A stretch of 8,151 nt of DNA from contig JAAYXN010000358.1 of the NCBI GenBank assembly GCA_012515885.1, positions 1-8,151 on the forward strand, in the 5' to 3' direction. Of the stretch, positions 1 through 6,272 are shown piece by piece. Origin of the DNA: Rhodococcus sp. (in: high G+C Gram-positive bacteria) (GTDB taxonomy: Bacteria; Actinomycetota; Actinomycetes; Mycobacteriales; Mycobacteriaceae). The notes under the pieces are model-generated. The model ran no database searches, was not told the origin of the DNA, and was given only the letters and a program-made list of their open reading frames with translations. The translations under genes were made by a program, and so were the position numbers. The first letter of the stretch is position 1; each line of letters begins with the position of its first letter.

Positions 1-944
1 AGGTCGTACATGCGCAGGACGTCGAGGGTGCGGAACAGCACCGCCACCATCAACGCGGGCTTCACCAACGGCAAGGTGATGCGGGTGAACCGCTGCCACG
101 ACGTCGCGCCGTCGACGCGCGCGGCCTCGTAGACGTCCTTCGGGATCATTTGCAGGCCAGCGAGAATCAGAAGCGCCATGAACGGCGTCGTCTTCCACAC
201 GTCAGCCAGGATGACCGCGAAACGCGACGCCCACGGGTCAGTCATCCACGCGATGTCGGTGCCCAACATCTTGTTGGCGATGCCGTTCTCCGCGAAAATA
301 AAAAACCACAGTTTAGCGGTGACTGCGGTGGGGATAGCCCACGGAATCAGCACGCTGGCCCGCAGCATGGAACGGCCAAAGAAGTTGCGGCCCATCACCG
401 TTGCCATCCACAGCCCCAACGCCACCTCAATGGTGACCGTCACGACCGCGAAGAACAGTGTCACACCTACCGCGGGCCAAAAGTCAGCGCCCAGTGTTCC
501 GGGTGGGCACGAACCCGCGCCGCTGCCGCAGTTGCCGGTCAACCACATCAGGTAGTGGTCGAAACCCGCGAACCCGCCAGCCTCGAAACGTCCTGTCGCC
601 TCATTGATTCCGCGATTGGACTGGAAAGAGAGATAAATCGCCCGCACAACCGGGTACACGATGACGACAGCCAAAATGACCATCGTCGGGGCAATCAGCC
701 AGAAAGCGCGCCGATCACGGATACGCCGCGGCGCCTCCGCTTTACTTGGCTTCGGCGGCTCATCGCCGCCGCCCCCAATCGGACCTGAGGCATACCAATT
801 CGGCGGCTCGCTGCCACCGCCAGCATTCCTGTTCGGCGGCCCGCCAGCATTTCGATTCGGCGGCCCGCCGGTACGGCCGGGGCTAGAAGCCCCGGCCGCA
901 ACTCGACCTTCACCCGCTGGCCTGACGTCGGCGGAGTCACCCAT
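1..944 (-). CDS. Carbohydrate ABC transporter permease, MalF/UgpA type (3' end cut by window)
   Basis: This is one of the two membrane subunits expected for a carbohydrate importer. The 314 visible codons begin at ATG 944; an in-frame TAA lies two codons upstream, and no other ATG, GTG or TTG occurs before the first membrane segment, so this start is well supported although its ribosome site is weak. Residues 1-75 are a hydrophilic Gly/Pro/Asn-rich extension with the octapeptide GGPPNRNA twice in tandem. Membrane segments begin near residue 81 (AFWLIAPTMVILAVVIVY). A periplasm-side loop near 137-150 contains two cysteines, C139 and C146. The permease 'EAA' loop that contacts the ATPase is at about 273-296 (EAARVDGATSWQRF and ITLPLVKP). 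The gene starts 86 bp after the solute-binding protein gene and is probably co-transcribed with it. Family is certain; substrate is not. The C-terminus and the partner permease lie outside the window. Confidence 0.93.
   Translation of the reverse strand, partial: MGDSADVRPAGEGRVAAGASSPGRTGGPPNRNAGGPPNRNAGGGSEPPNWYASGPIGGGGDEPPKPSKAEAPRRIRDRRAFWLIAPTMVILAVVIVYPVVRAIYLSFQSNRGINEATGRFEAGGFAGFDHYLMWLTGNCGSGAGSCPPGTLGADFWPAVGVTLFFAVVTVTIEVALGLWMATVMGRNFFGRSMLRASVLIPWAIPTAVTAKLWFFIFAENGIANKMLGTDIAWMTDPWASRFAVILADVWKTTPFMALLILAGLQMIPKDVYEAARVDGATSWQRFTRITLPLVKPALMVAVLFRTLDVLRMYD
822..869 (-). repeat. Tandem 24-bp coding repeat (GGPPNRNA x2)
   Basis: Two adjacent 24-bp units (822-845 and 846-869) differ at three positions and each encode GGPPNRNA in the permease N-terminus. 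The element TTCGGCGGC (plus strand) recurs at two further, more degenerate places nearby, around 750 and 799, so the region looks like a short expanding coding repeat. Confidence 0.8.
874..898 (-). other. Strong hairpin within the permease 5' coding region
   Basis: The arms CGGCCGGGGCT (874-884) and AGCCCCGGCCG (888-898) are perfect reverse complements, 11 bp, around a 3-base loop. The structure begins about 46 bases inside the permease coding sequence, and no U-run follows it on the transcribed strand. It may slow translation or cause partial transcription termination between binding protein and permease. The structure is seen; the function is inferred. Confidence 0.6.
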
Positions 945-1030
945 TGCTTAAGTACCTGGTTCCTCGTCGTCGGTCCGGACTTGGCGGAGTAGTCGTTGGC
1001 TTCACAGCCACGGCGTGCCTATCCGGAGAA

Positions 1031-2305
1031 TTACTTGTTGGCAGCAGTGATCGCAGCAGCCATGTCCTGGACTGCCTGGTCCACAGACTTGTTGCCGGTG
1101 ATCGCAGCGTAAGCGTTGTCCTGGATTGCCTTGCTGACGCCTGCGTAGTGCGGGGTCACCGGACGCGGCTGTGCGTTCTCAAGGGCAGCCTTGAGGGCAG
1201 GCAGGTACGGGTACTTGGCGATCAGGTCCGCATCGTCGTACACCGAGGCGAGGACCGGCGGGAACGCTTCGTCAGCGAATGCCATCTGGTTCTCTTCGCT
1301 CTGGATGAACTTGATGAAGTCCAGAGCCGTGGCCTTTGCATCGGAGAAGACGTTGATGCCGTTGTTGTAACCACCGAGGGTCGATGCGCCCGGGCCGTTG
1401 GGTCCGAGGATCGGTGCTACCGCGAACTTGCCCGCAACAGCGGAGTCGTCCTTGGCTGCGTTGTCGTACATGTACGGCCAGTTGTAGGCGTACACGGCCT
1501 CACCCTGAGTGAAGGCGGTGTTGGTCTCTTCTTCAGTGAAGTTGGTGGCGCGGCTAGGGATCTGGCCACCTTCGTACGCGTCGACGAGTGACTGCAGGCC
1601 AGCCTTGGCCTCCGGCGACTCAACCTCAGGGGTCGATCCGTCAGAGCCGACAACAGCGCCGCCCCACGAGTTGATGGCCTGCGTGGTGTTGACGGTCAGA
1701 CCCTCGTACTGCTTGAGCTGGGTGACGAAGCAATCGAGATCCTGCGCGACGGTGGCGCAGCTGTCGATCATGGCGTCCCAGTTCGCAGGAGCCTCAGGGG
1801 ACAGGTCCGTGCGGTAGTACAGCAGCTGCGCGTTGGTGTTCTGCGGGCCTGCGTACAGGGTGCCGCGGTAGGTGGCGCTGTCCACGGTGGCGGGGAGCAG
1901 TCCAGCGGTGTCCAGAGCAAGGTCACCCTCAAGTGCCTGCAGCCAACCGTTAGCAGCGAACTCAGCCGTCCACGTGACGTCGAGAGCCATCACGTCGTAG
2001 TCAGCATTTCCGGCCTGCAGCGACTGAACGAGACGCTCACGCTGGGTGTCCGCCTCACCGGGCAGCTCTTCAAGCGTGACCTTCTCGTCCGGGTTTGCAG
2101 CGTTCCATGCCTCGATGATGGGCTGCAGCTTGCCGGTGTCGTTCTTGCCCATCGCGAACGTGATGGGACCTCGACCGTCGAGGTTTTCTGAAGCGGCAGC
2201 GTCAGGATCGCTGCTGCCGCCAGAAGAACATGCGGACAGGGTGACCATTGCCGCGGCGGTGGCGAACACCGCTGTGCGGCGGGCCGCCCGGGAAAACTGG
2301 ACCAT
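1031..2305 (-). CDS. ABC transporter solute-binding lipoprotein, family 1 (carbohydrate)
   Basis: This is the extracytoplasmic receptor of the carbohydrate importer, 424 residues. The start ATG at 2305 is chosen because GGGGAG sits 5 bases upstream and a standard lipoprotein signal follows: basic n-region (RAARR), hydrophobic core, and lipobox LSAC with the lipidated cysteine at C26. The longer in-frame extension to 2383 would bury this signal peptide. The mature part has the bacterial extracellular solute-binding family 1 layout: an early FAMGKND strand, DVTWTAEFAANGWLQAL, YAGPQNTNAQLLYYRTDL, YAYNWPYMYDNA, and a C-terminal QPRPVTPHYAGVSKAIQ. The WTAEFAANGWL and RPVTPxY signatures recall trehalose/maltose-type receptors such as ThuE and LpqY, so an alpha-glucoside or other oligosaccharide is a reasonable ligand, but the sequence does not prove it. 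It lies between the ATPase gene (180 bp upstream) and the permease gene. Confidence 0.94.
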   Translation of the reverse strand: MVQFSRAARRTAVFATAAAMVTLSACSSGGSSDPDAAASENLDGRGPITFAMGKNDTGKLQPIIEAWNAANPDEKVTLEELPGEADTQRERLVQSLQAGNADYDVMALDVTWTAEFAANGWLQALEGDLALDTAGLLPATVDSATYRGTLYAGPQNTNAQLLYYRTDLSPEAPANWDAMIDSCATVAQDLDCFVTQLKQYEGLTVNTTQAINSWGGAVVGSDGSTPEVESPEAKAGLQSLVDAYEGGQIPSRATNFTEEETNTAFTQGEAVYAYNWPYMYDNAAKDDSAVAGKFAVAPILGPNGPGASTLGGYNNGINVFSDAKATALDFIKFIQSEENQMAFADEAFPPVLASVYDDADLIAKYPYLPALKAALENAQPRPVTPHYAGVSKAIQDNAYAAITGNKSVDQAVQDMAAAITAANK

Positions 2306-2310
2306 GAATA

Positions 2311-2316
2311 CTCCCC
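2311..2316 (-). promoter_or_regulatory. Ribosome binding site of the solute-binding protein gene
   Basis: GGGGAG on the coding strand, 5 bases before ATG 2305. It decides the start against the upstream in-frame codon at 2383. Confidence 0.75.
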
Positions 2317-2378
2317 ATGGGTTAGGTGTGGACGCGCCCGCCCGCGAAGGCGAAGCGGCCGCACGGGCGCAATATCGC

Positions 2379-2408
2379 ACCATACTGTGGCACGGAACAC
2401 CGTGTGAA
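2379..2408 (-). promoter_or_regulatory. Candidate promoter for the solute-binding protein gene
   Basis: On the minus strand, TTCACA (2403-2408) and TATGGT (2379-2384) are separated by 18 bases and could act as -35 and -10 elements, giving the receptor its own transcript in addition to read-through from the ATPase gene. The -35 match is only moderate. The spacer contains the inverted repeat CACGG-N4-CCGTG (2391-2404), placed where a repressor could block polymerase. Confidence 0.3.
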
Positions 2409-2428
2409 CACGAGAACTAAGCGCCCTG

Positions 2429-2442
2429 AATCGTTCACGATT
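2429..2442. promoter_or_regulatory. Operator-like palindrome AATCG-N4-CGATT
   Basis: A 14-base inverted repeat (5-bp arms, 4-base centre TTCA) lies about 20 bases upstream of the candidate -35 element of the solute-binding protein gene. Size and placement suit a dimeric regulator of sugar uptake, but no regulator gene is in the window to pair it with. Confidence 0.25.
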
Positions 2443-2462
2443 TGGATTCTGAGTTCAATCAG

Positions 2463-2507
2463 CTCAATCGACGGCCGTCAGTCATTTAACTCAATCGACG
2501 GCCGTCA
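2463..2507. repeat. 18-bp direct repeat with palindromic core at the ATPase gene 3' end
   Basis: The plus-strand sequence CTCAATCGACGGCCGTCA occurs exactly at 2463-2480 and 2490-2507, 27 bp start to start. Each copy contains the perfect 10-bp palindrome GACGGCCGTC. The copy at 2490-2507 encodes the last residues of the sugar ATPase (DGRRLS region); the other copy is just after its stop codon. Either the gene end was duplicated, or the pair is a binding site or RNA structure. Confidence 0.8.
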
Positions 2508-3580
2508 ACAGTGGAGAACAGGTGCACCTGCGCTGGGTCGACGTGCAAACGCACCACATCACCCTTGCTGGGGGGTCGACGCCAATCGGCTCGGGCCACG
2601 ATTTCCTGCACAGTTCCGGCGATAGTGGCTCGTCCGTACAGGAATGCGTCCGAACCAAGCTCTTCGACGACATCAACTTCGACGGCGATGCCCGGCTCGC
2701 CTGGGTTGCCCCACCCGGCACCAATAATTTCCAGGTGTTCGGGTCGGATTCCGACCACGATTTCTGACTCGTTCAACGTCTGCAGGCCGCGTGGCAGTGG
2801 GATGGATTCGCCTCCGACCATGACGCCGTCGTAGCCGAGCGGCAACGTGAACAGGTTCATCGACGGTGAGCCCATGAAGCCTGCAACAAACAGGTTGGTG
2901 GGGTGGTTGTACAGCTCGCGTGGTGACGCGCACTGCTGCAGCAGTCCGTCTTTGAGGACGGCGACGCGGTCACCCATCGTCATGGCCTCAACCTGGTCGT
3001 GGGTGACGTAGACGGTGGTGGTGCCGAGGCGACGCTGCAGCTGGGCGATCTGGGCGCGGGTTTGGACACGCAGTTTGGCGTCGAGGTTCGACAACGGCTC
3101 GTCCATGAGGAACACCTGCGGTTCACGGACGATGGCGCGGCCCATCGCGACGCGTTGACGTTGGCCGCCGGAGAGCGCTTTGGGTTTGCGGTCCAGGTAG
3201 GGCTCAAGGTCGAGCATCTTCGCGACGTTCTCGACGCGTTCGCGGATCTCCGACTTGCTGTGCTTGGCCAGTTGCAGCGCGAAGCCCATGTTTTCGGCGA
3301 CGGACATGTGCGGGTACAGCGCATAGTTCTGGAACACCATCGCGATGTCGCGATCTTTGGGTTCCTTACTAGTCACATCTGTCTCACCGATGAGGATGCG
3401 GCCGCCGTGCACATGCTCAAGACCAGCCAGCATCCGCAGGGACGTCGACTTGCCGCAGCCGGACGGACCGACCAGGACGAGGAATTCGCCGTCCTCAATC
3501 TCTAGTTGCAGGCTGTCTACCGCGGGACGATCCGACCCGGGAAACAAGCAGGTGGCGCGGTCGAATGTCACCGAGGCCAT
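2486..3580 (-). CDS. Carbohydrate ABC transporter ATP-binding protein, UgpC/MsmX/SugC family
   Basis: This cytoplasmic ATPase, 364 residues, powers sugar import. All ABC motifs are intact: Walker A GPSGCGKST at 38-46, Q-loop at Q84, signature LSGGQRQR at 137-143, Walker B VFLMDEP at 156-162, and the H-loop histidine at 194 (YVTHDQVEA). A C-terminal regulatory/TOBE region from about 240 includes GIRPEHLEI, as usual for the MalK/UgpC group, and the length is typical. ATG 3580 is preceded by AAGGAG at 4 bases. The gene opens the sugar block, 107 bp after the phosphatase gene and behind a terminator-like hairpin. Leading the operon is less common than the binding protein-permease-permease-ATPase order. 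Some members of this family serve several importers, so it may work with more than the adjacent receptor. No convincing -35/-10 pair was found in the short leader; TACATT (3608-3613) is the best -10-like element. Confidence 0.95.
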   Translation of the reverse strand: MASVTFDRATCLFPGSDRPAVDSLQLEIEDGEFLVLVGPSGCGKSTSLRMLAGLEHVHGGRILIGETDVTSKEPKDRDIAMVFQNYALYPHMSVAENMGFALQLAKHSKSEIRERVENVAKMLDLEPYLDRKPKALSGGQRQRVAMGRAIVREPQVFLMDEPLSNLDAKLRVQTRAQIAQLQRRLGTTTVYVTHDQVEAMTMGDRVAVLKDGLLQQCASPRELYNHPTNLFVAGFMGSPSMNLFTLPLGYDGVMVGGESIPLPRGLQTLNESEIVVGIRPEHLEIIGAGWGNPGEPGIAVEVDVVEELGSDAFLYGRATIAGTVQEIVARADWRRPPSKGDVVRLHVDPAQVHLFSTVDGRRLS

Positions 3581-3584
3581 GGCA

Positions 3585-3590
3585 CTCCTT
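3585..3590 (-). promoter_or_regulatory. Ribosome binding site of the sugar ATPase gene
   Basis: AAGGAG on the coding strand, only 4 bases before ATG 3580, slightly closer than usual but a full-strength match. Confidence 0.65.
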
Positions 3591-3623
3591 CACCGTAGGT
3601 GTCTGAGAATGTACCTGCTGAGA

Positions 3624-3669
3624 CCGCATGGCCCCGGACGTGGTCCTGTGAACGGTCCGGGGCATGCGG
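3624..3669 (-). terminator. Terminator-like hairpin between the phn block and the sugar block
   Basis: Arms CCGCATGGCCCCGGAC (3624-3639) and GTCCGGGGCATGCGG (3655-3669) pair over 15 bp with a single bulged base; the loop is 15 bases. The structure starts about 18 bases beyond the phosphatase stop codon and ends about 43 bases before the sugar ATPase start. There is no U-run on its downstream side, which is common in high-GC actinobacteria, so either intrinsic termination without a U-tract or mRNA 3'-end protection is possible. Confidence 0.6.
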
Positions 3670-3687
3670 CGAGGATGTGGCAGTAAT

Positions 3688-4479
3688 TCAGCCGGTGATC
3701 AGCTCACGAAGCTCGTGGCCCAGTTCCTCGGTGGCTGCGACGATGCCACTCCAGCGCCGGGTGAGGTCCGTGTCGAACTCGATCGGGCGATCGAGGGTGT
3801 CGAGGACGACGCCGCCGGATGCTTCCACGAGGACGACGGCTGCGGCGATGTCCATCAGGCGGTGCGTGTCGCTACCGGCGTCGACGAAAGCATCGATGGC
3901 GCCGTTCGCGACGAATGCTGCGTCGATGGTGCTGCACGAGAGGATGCGGATGCGGGTGGCTTCCCGCGCGACCCGGCCCCAAGCCTCCCAGTTACGTGCA
4001 TGTGGTCGCAACATCGACACCGCGGCGTCTGCGACGTTGGTGCAGCCGCTGGTGCGGTAGGGCGAGAACTGGCGCGAGGCCCACCAGCGTTCGTCGGTGT
4101 GCAGCCAGCTGGTGAGTGCTTCCGTGAATTCGCCGTCTTCGACGACGGCGGCGCTAAAGCACGAGAGCGGTACTCCCGCTGCGGCGTTCGCTGAACCGTC
4201 GACGGGGTCAATGACCAGCGAAATGGATGAGCCGACGTCGATCCAGCCCCGCTCTTCGGAGAGGACGTTGACGCCAATCGAGCGGGCAGCAGCGATGATC
4301 GCGTCTTCGACCAGCACATCAATGAACATGGTGGGGGTGCCGTCGGCGCCCTCCATTTCAATCGCTTTCAGCTGCTCGCGTGAATACTTCAGCTGCGCTT
4401 CGCGATACGCGGTGCTTGCGGCTTCAGCGGTAACCAGCAGTGCTGGATGTGCTTGGGTGCGAATGGTTTCGGCGATCAT
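3688..4479 (-). CDS. Inositol monophosphatase family protein
   Basis: This is a probable metal-dependent (Mg2+/Li+-sensitive superfamily) phosphomonoesterase of about 263 residues, normal for the family. Numbered from ATG 4479, the metal-site motifs are present: SEE at 74-76, DPVDGSAN at 91-98 (the DPxDG motif, with D91 and D94), and a C-terminal MDIAAAVVLVEASGG with D210, matching the usual WDxAAxxLLxxEAGG but with Met in place of Trp. Family members hydrolyse inositol phosphates, fructose-1,6-bisphosphate, histidinol phosphate or PAP; the exact substrate cannot be read here. It is the last gene of the phn block, which suggests it dephosphorylates what the transporter brings in. The start is uncertain: TTG codons at 4491 and 4512 are in frame, and two ribosome-site-like runs lie at 4493-4497 and 4504-4509. 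Confidence 0.88.
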   Translation of the reverse strand: MIAETIRTQAHPALLVTAEAASTAYREAQLKYSREQLKAIEMEGADGTPTMFIDVLVEDAIIAAARSIGVNVLSEERGWIDVGSSISLVIDPVDGSANAAAGVPLSCFSAAVVEDGEFTEALTSWLHTDERWWASRQFSPYRTSGCTNVADAAVSMLRPHARNWEAWGRVAREATRIRILSCSTIDAAFVANGAIDAFVDAGSDTHRLMDIAAAVVLVEASGGVVLDTLDRPIEFDTDLTRRWSGIVAATEELGHELRELITG

Positions 4480-4492
4480 CTGGGTGCTCAAT

Positions 4493-4509
4493 TCCTTCGA
4501 ACACTCCTT
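4493..4509 (-). promoter_or_regulatory. Tandem Shine-Dalgarno-like runs before the phosphatase gene
   Basis: The coding strand carries AAGGAG (4504-4509) and AAGGA (4493-4497). The first is 12 bases before TTG 4491; the second is 13 bases before ATG 4479. Both spacings are a little long, so the true start remains open. ATG 4479 was preferred for its codon and because all catalytic motifs lie downstream. Confidence 0.45.
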
Positions 4510-4546
4510 CAATAAGAGTGTGGGTGGATGGGGGTGAGTACGGGGG

Positions 4547-6214
4547 TTAGGACATGGCGCGGCGCATCCACATGGCTGTGCCTTCGATGATCATTACGAC
4601 GGCGAACACCATCAGAACGATGGTCGTGACGACGTCGAATTGCATGACCCTGGCCGCGTTCATGAGGTAGAAGCCGATGCCGCCGGCTCCCACGACGCCC
4701 AGCAACGTTGCTGAGCGGACGTTGACGTCGAGCTGGTAAAACAGGTGCGCGACCAGCGACGGCGCTGATTGGCGCAGGGTCGCGGCCACGAAGGTTTGTA
4801 CCCGGGTTGCACCACCGGTGGAGACGGCGTGCTGGACGCGCACGTCGGTTTCTTCGATCGAGTCGGCGATGAGTTTGCTGAGCAGGCCGACAGCACCTAC
4901 CGAGAGTGCGAGCGCGCCTGCCGTGGCACCGAGGCCGGTGACGACGATGAAGATGATCGCGATGATCAGATCCGGGATGCCGCGCACCGTGACAATGAAA
5001 ATACGGAAACCCTTGGCGATGGACGGTGATGGTGAGACGTTGCGGGCCGCGAAAATTCCGACCGGTACCGCCAGGATCAAACCGAGAAGAGTTGCTGCTA
5101 AAGCAATTTGAACAGTCACGATCAGCTGGGTGACAAGCTCCTCCCAGATGCCGCCGGTGCCGGGCGGAAAGAACAGTGCCAGCGTCGTTCCGGCGTCAGA
5201 CAGTCCGTCCATTGTGCGGGAGAAGTCGATACCGGACGCCCAAATTGATGCGCACAGCCCGACCAACGCCAGCCCCACGAACACGGTGGTGCGGATACGC
5301 TGCGGCGTCCATGGCGGGTCAACCTTCAACTGGCCTTTGGAATCTCGACGCGCACCTGTGTTGCGTGGTCCTTCGGTGACCCAGCGGGATCGTCCGATGC
5401 GTTTCCACCAGGGGCGGCGCTCGCCGTCGTTGCCGCCGAGCAGGGAGGAACGCACGGCTCCCGAGATCAGTTCGACGACGACACAGAGGGCCACCACGAA
5501 CAGTGCCAACGCCATACCGCGCTGGTAGTCGAGGGTGCGCATCGCGAGCGAAAGTTCCATGCCGATACCGGTGACACCGACATAGCCGAGGATCACCGAG
5601 GCGCGCAGGTTAATGTCGAAGCGGTGCAGCGCGGTAGCGACGAACGCGGGCATTGCCTGCGGCACCACAGCGCCGCTGATCTGCTGCCACCAGGTTGCTC
5701 CGGCGGTGCGCAACGCGTCGCGCGGGCCCTCATCGGTTTCTTCGATGGCGTCGGCGTACATCTTGCCGACCATGCCGACCGAGTGGATACCGAGCGCCAA
5801 AATTCCAGCGAGACCGCCGAGACCAAACATGCGCAGGAACAAGATGGCGAGCACAAGTTCAGGGATGGCGCGGGTGATGACGATCGCGGCGCGGGCCAGC
5901 CAGCGCAGCGGTGTGCCAGGTGAGGTGTTGCGGGCGGCGGCAAGGGCAATGAAGTAGCTGAGCACCACCGACAGCGCTGTCGCGCAGGTGACGATCGCGA
6001 GGGTTTGGCCGGTCATGGCCAAGATTTCGCCGAGCGGCGGGAAGTCGAGGGGGAAGATGCGGGCAATGAAGGCGGTAGCGTTGCCGATGCTGTCAGCGAA
6101 CGTCGCGACATTGATGCGCAGTTCGATCAGCGACCACACGGACAGACCGAACCAAATGAGCAGGACCGCCGCGACCCCTATCGCCCGTGGTGACGGCGGG
6201 CGCAGGGTGCGCAT
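4547..6214 (-). CDS. phnE: Phosphonate-type ABC transporter permease PhnE, two-domain fusion
   Basis: This inner-membrane channel subunit has 555 residues, about twice a single PhnE, because two permease domains are joined in one chain. Domain 1 (about 1-260) has RAIPELVLAILF at 115-126, an EAA-type loop ALRTAGATWWQQ...VVPQAMP at 167-189, then FDINLRASVILGYVGVTGIG. Domain 2 (about 308-555) repeats this with RGIPDLIIAIIF at 411-422, an EAA-type loop at 462-485, then LDVNVRSATLLGVVGAGGIGFYL, the typical PhnE ending. A charged linker of about 50 residues (260-308) joins them. Many bacteria encode these as separate phnE1 and phnE2 genes. Start ATG 6214 has GAGGA 10 bases upstream; GTG 6262 with GAGG 8 bases upstream is a real alternative (571 residues, 10 bp after phnC). 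The frame open further to 6466 overlaps phnC and lacks permease character. It would pair with a PhnC dimer and PhnD. Confidence 0.93.
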   Translation of the reverse strand: MRTLRPPSPRAIGVAAVLLIWFGLSVWSLIELRINVATFADSIGNATAFIARIFPLDFPPLGEILAMTGQTLAIVTCATALSVVLSYFIALAAARNTSPGTPLRWLARAAIVITRAIPELVLAILFLRMFGLGGLAGILALGIHSVGMVGKMYADAIEETDEGPRDALRTAGATWWQQISGAVVPQAMPAFVATALHRFDINLRASVILGYVGVTGIGMELSLAMRTLDYQRGMALALFVVALCVVVELISGAVRSSLLGGNDGERRPWWKRIGRSRWVTEGPRNTGARRDSKGQLKVDPPWTPQRIRTTVFVGLALVGLCASIWASGIDFSRTMDGLSDAGTTLALFFPPGTGGIWEELVTQLIVTVQIALAATLLGLILAVPVGIFAARNVSPSPSIAKGFRIFIVTVRGIPDLIIAIIFIVVTGLGATAGALALSVGAVGLLSKLIADSIEETDVRVQHAVSTGGATRVQTFVAATLRQSAPSLVAHLFYQLDVNVRSATLLGVVGAGGIGFYLMNAARVMQFDVVTTIVLMVFAVVMIIEGTAMWMRRAMS

Positions 6215-6272
6215 CGTCGATGCGTCCTCGGAGGGCGGGCGCTGCGGAAGCAATACAGACACGTGTGGGGCC

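Noticed and set aside
150..788. Plus-strand open frame of 212 codons
   Set aside because: It lies antisense to the permease, which has clear family motifs; the translated product is low-complexity and Arg/His-rich with no recognisable domain.
2306..2383. In-frame extension of the solute-binding protein by 26 residues
   Set aside because: It would place the basic signal-peptide start inside the protein. The ATG at 2305 has a good ribosome site and gives a normal lipoprotein signal.
2463..2507. Possible CRISPR remnant from the two 18-bp repeats
   Set aside because: There are only two copies, a 9-base spacing, one copy is coding, and no cas genes are present.
3664..4194. Plus-strand open frame of 176 codons
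   Set aside because: Antisense to the phosphatase gene, whose catalytic motifs are in the minus-strand frame. Long spurious frames are usual in high-GC DNA.
4521..4546. Three-layer G-quadruplex on the plus strand
   Set aside because: Only three runs of three or more G are present, so the canonical four-run pattern is not met.
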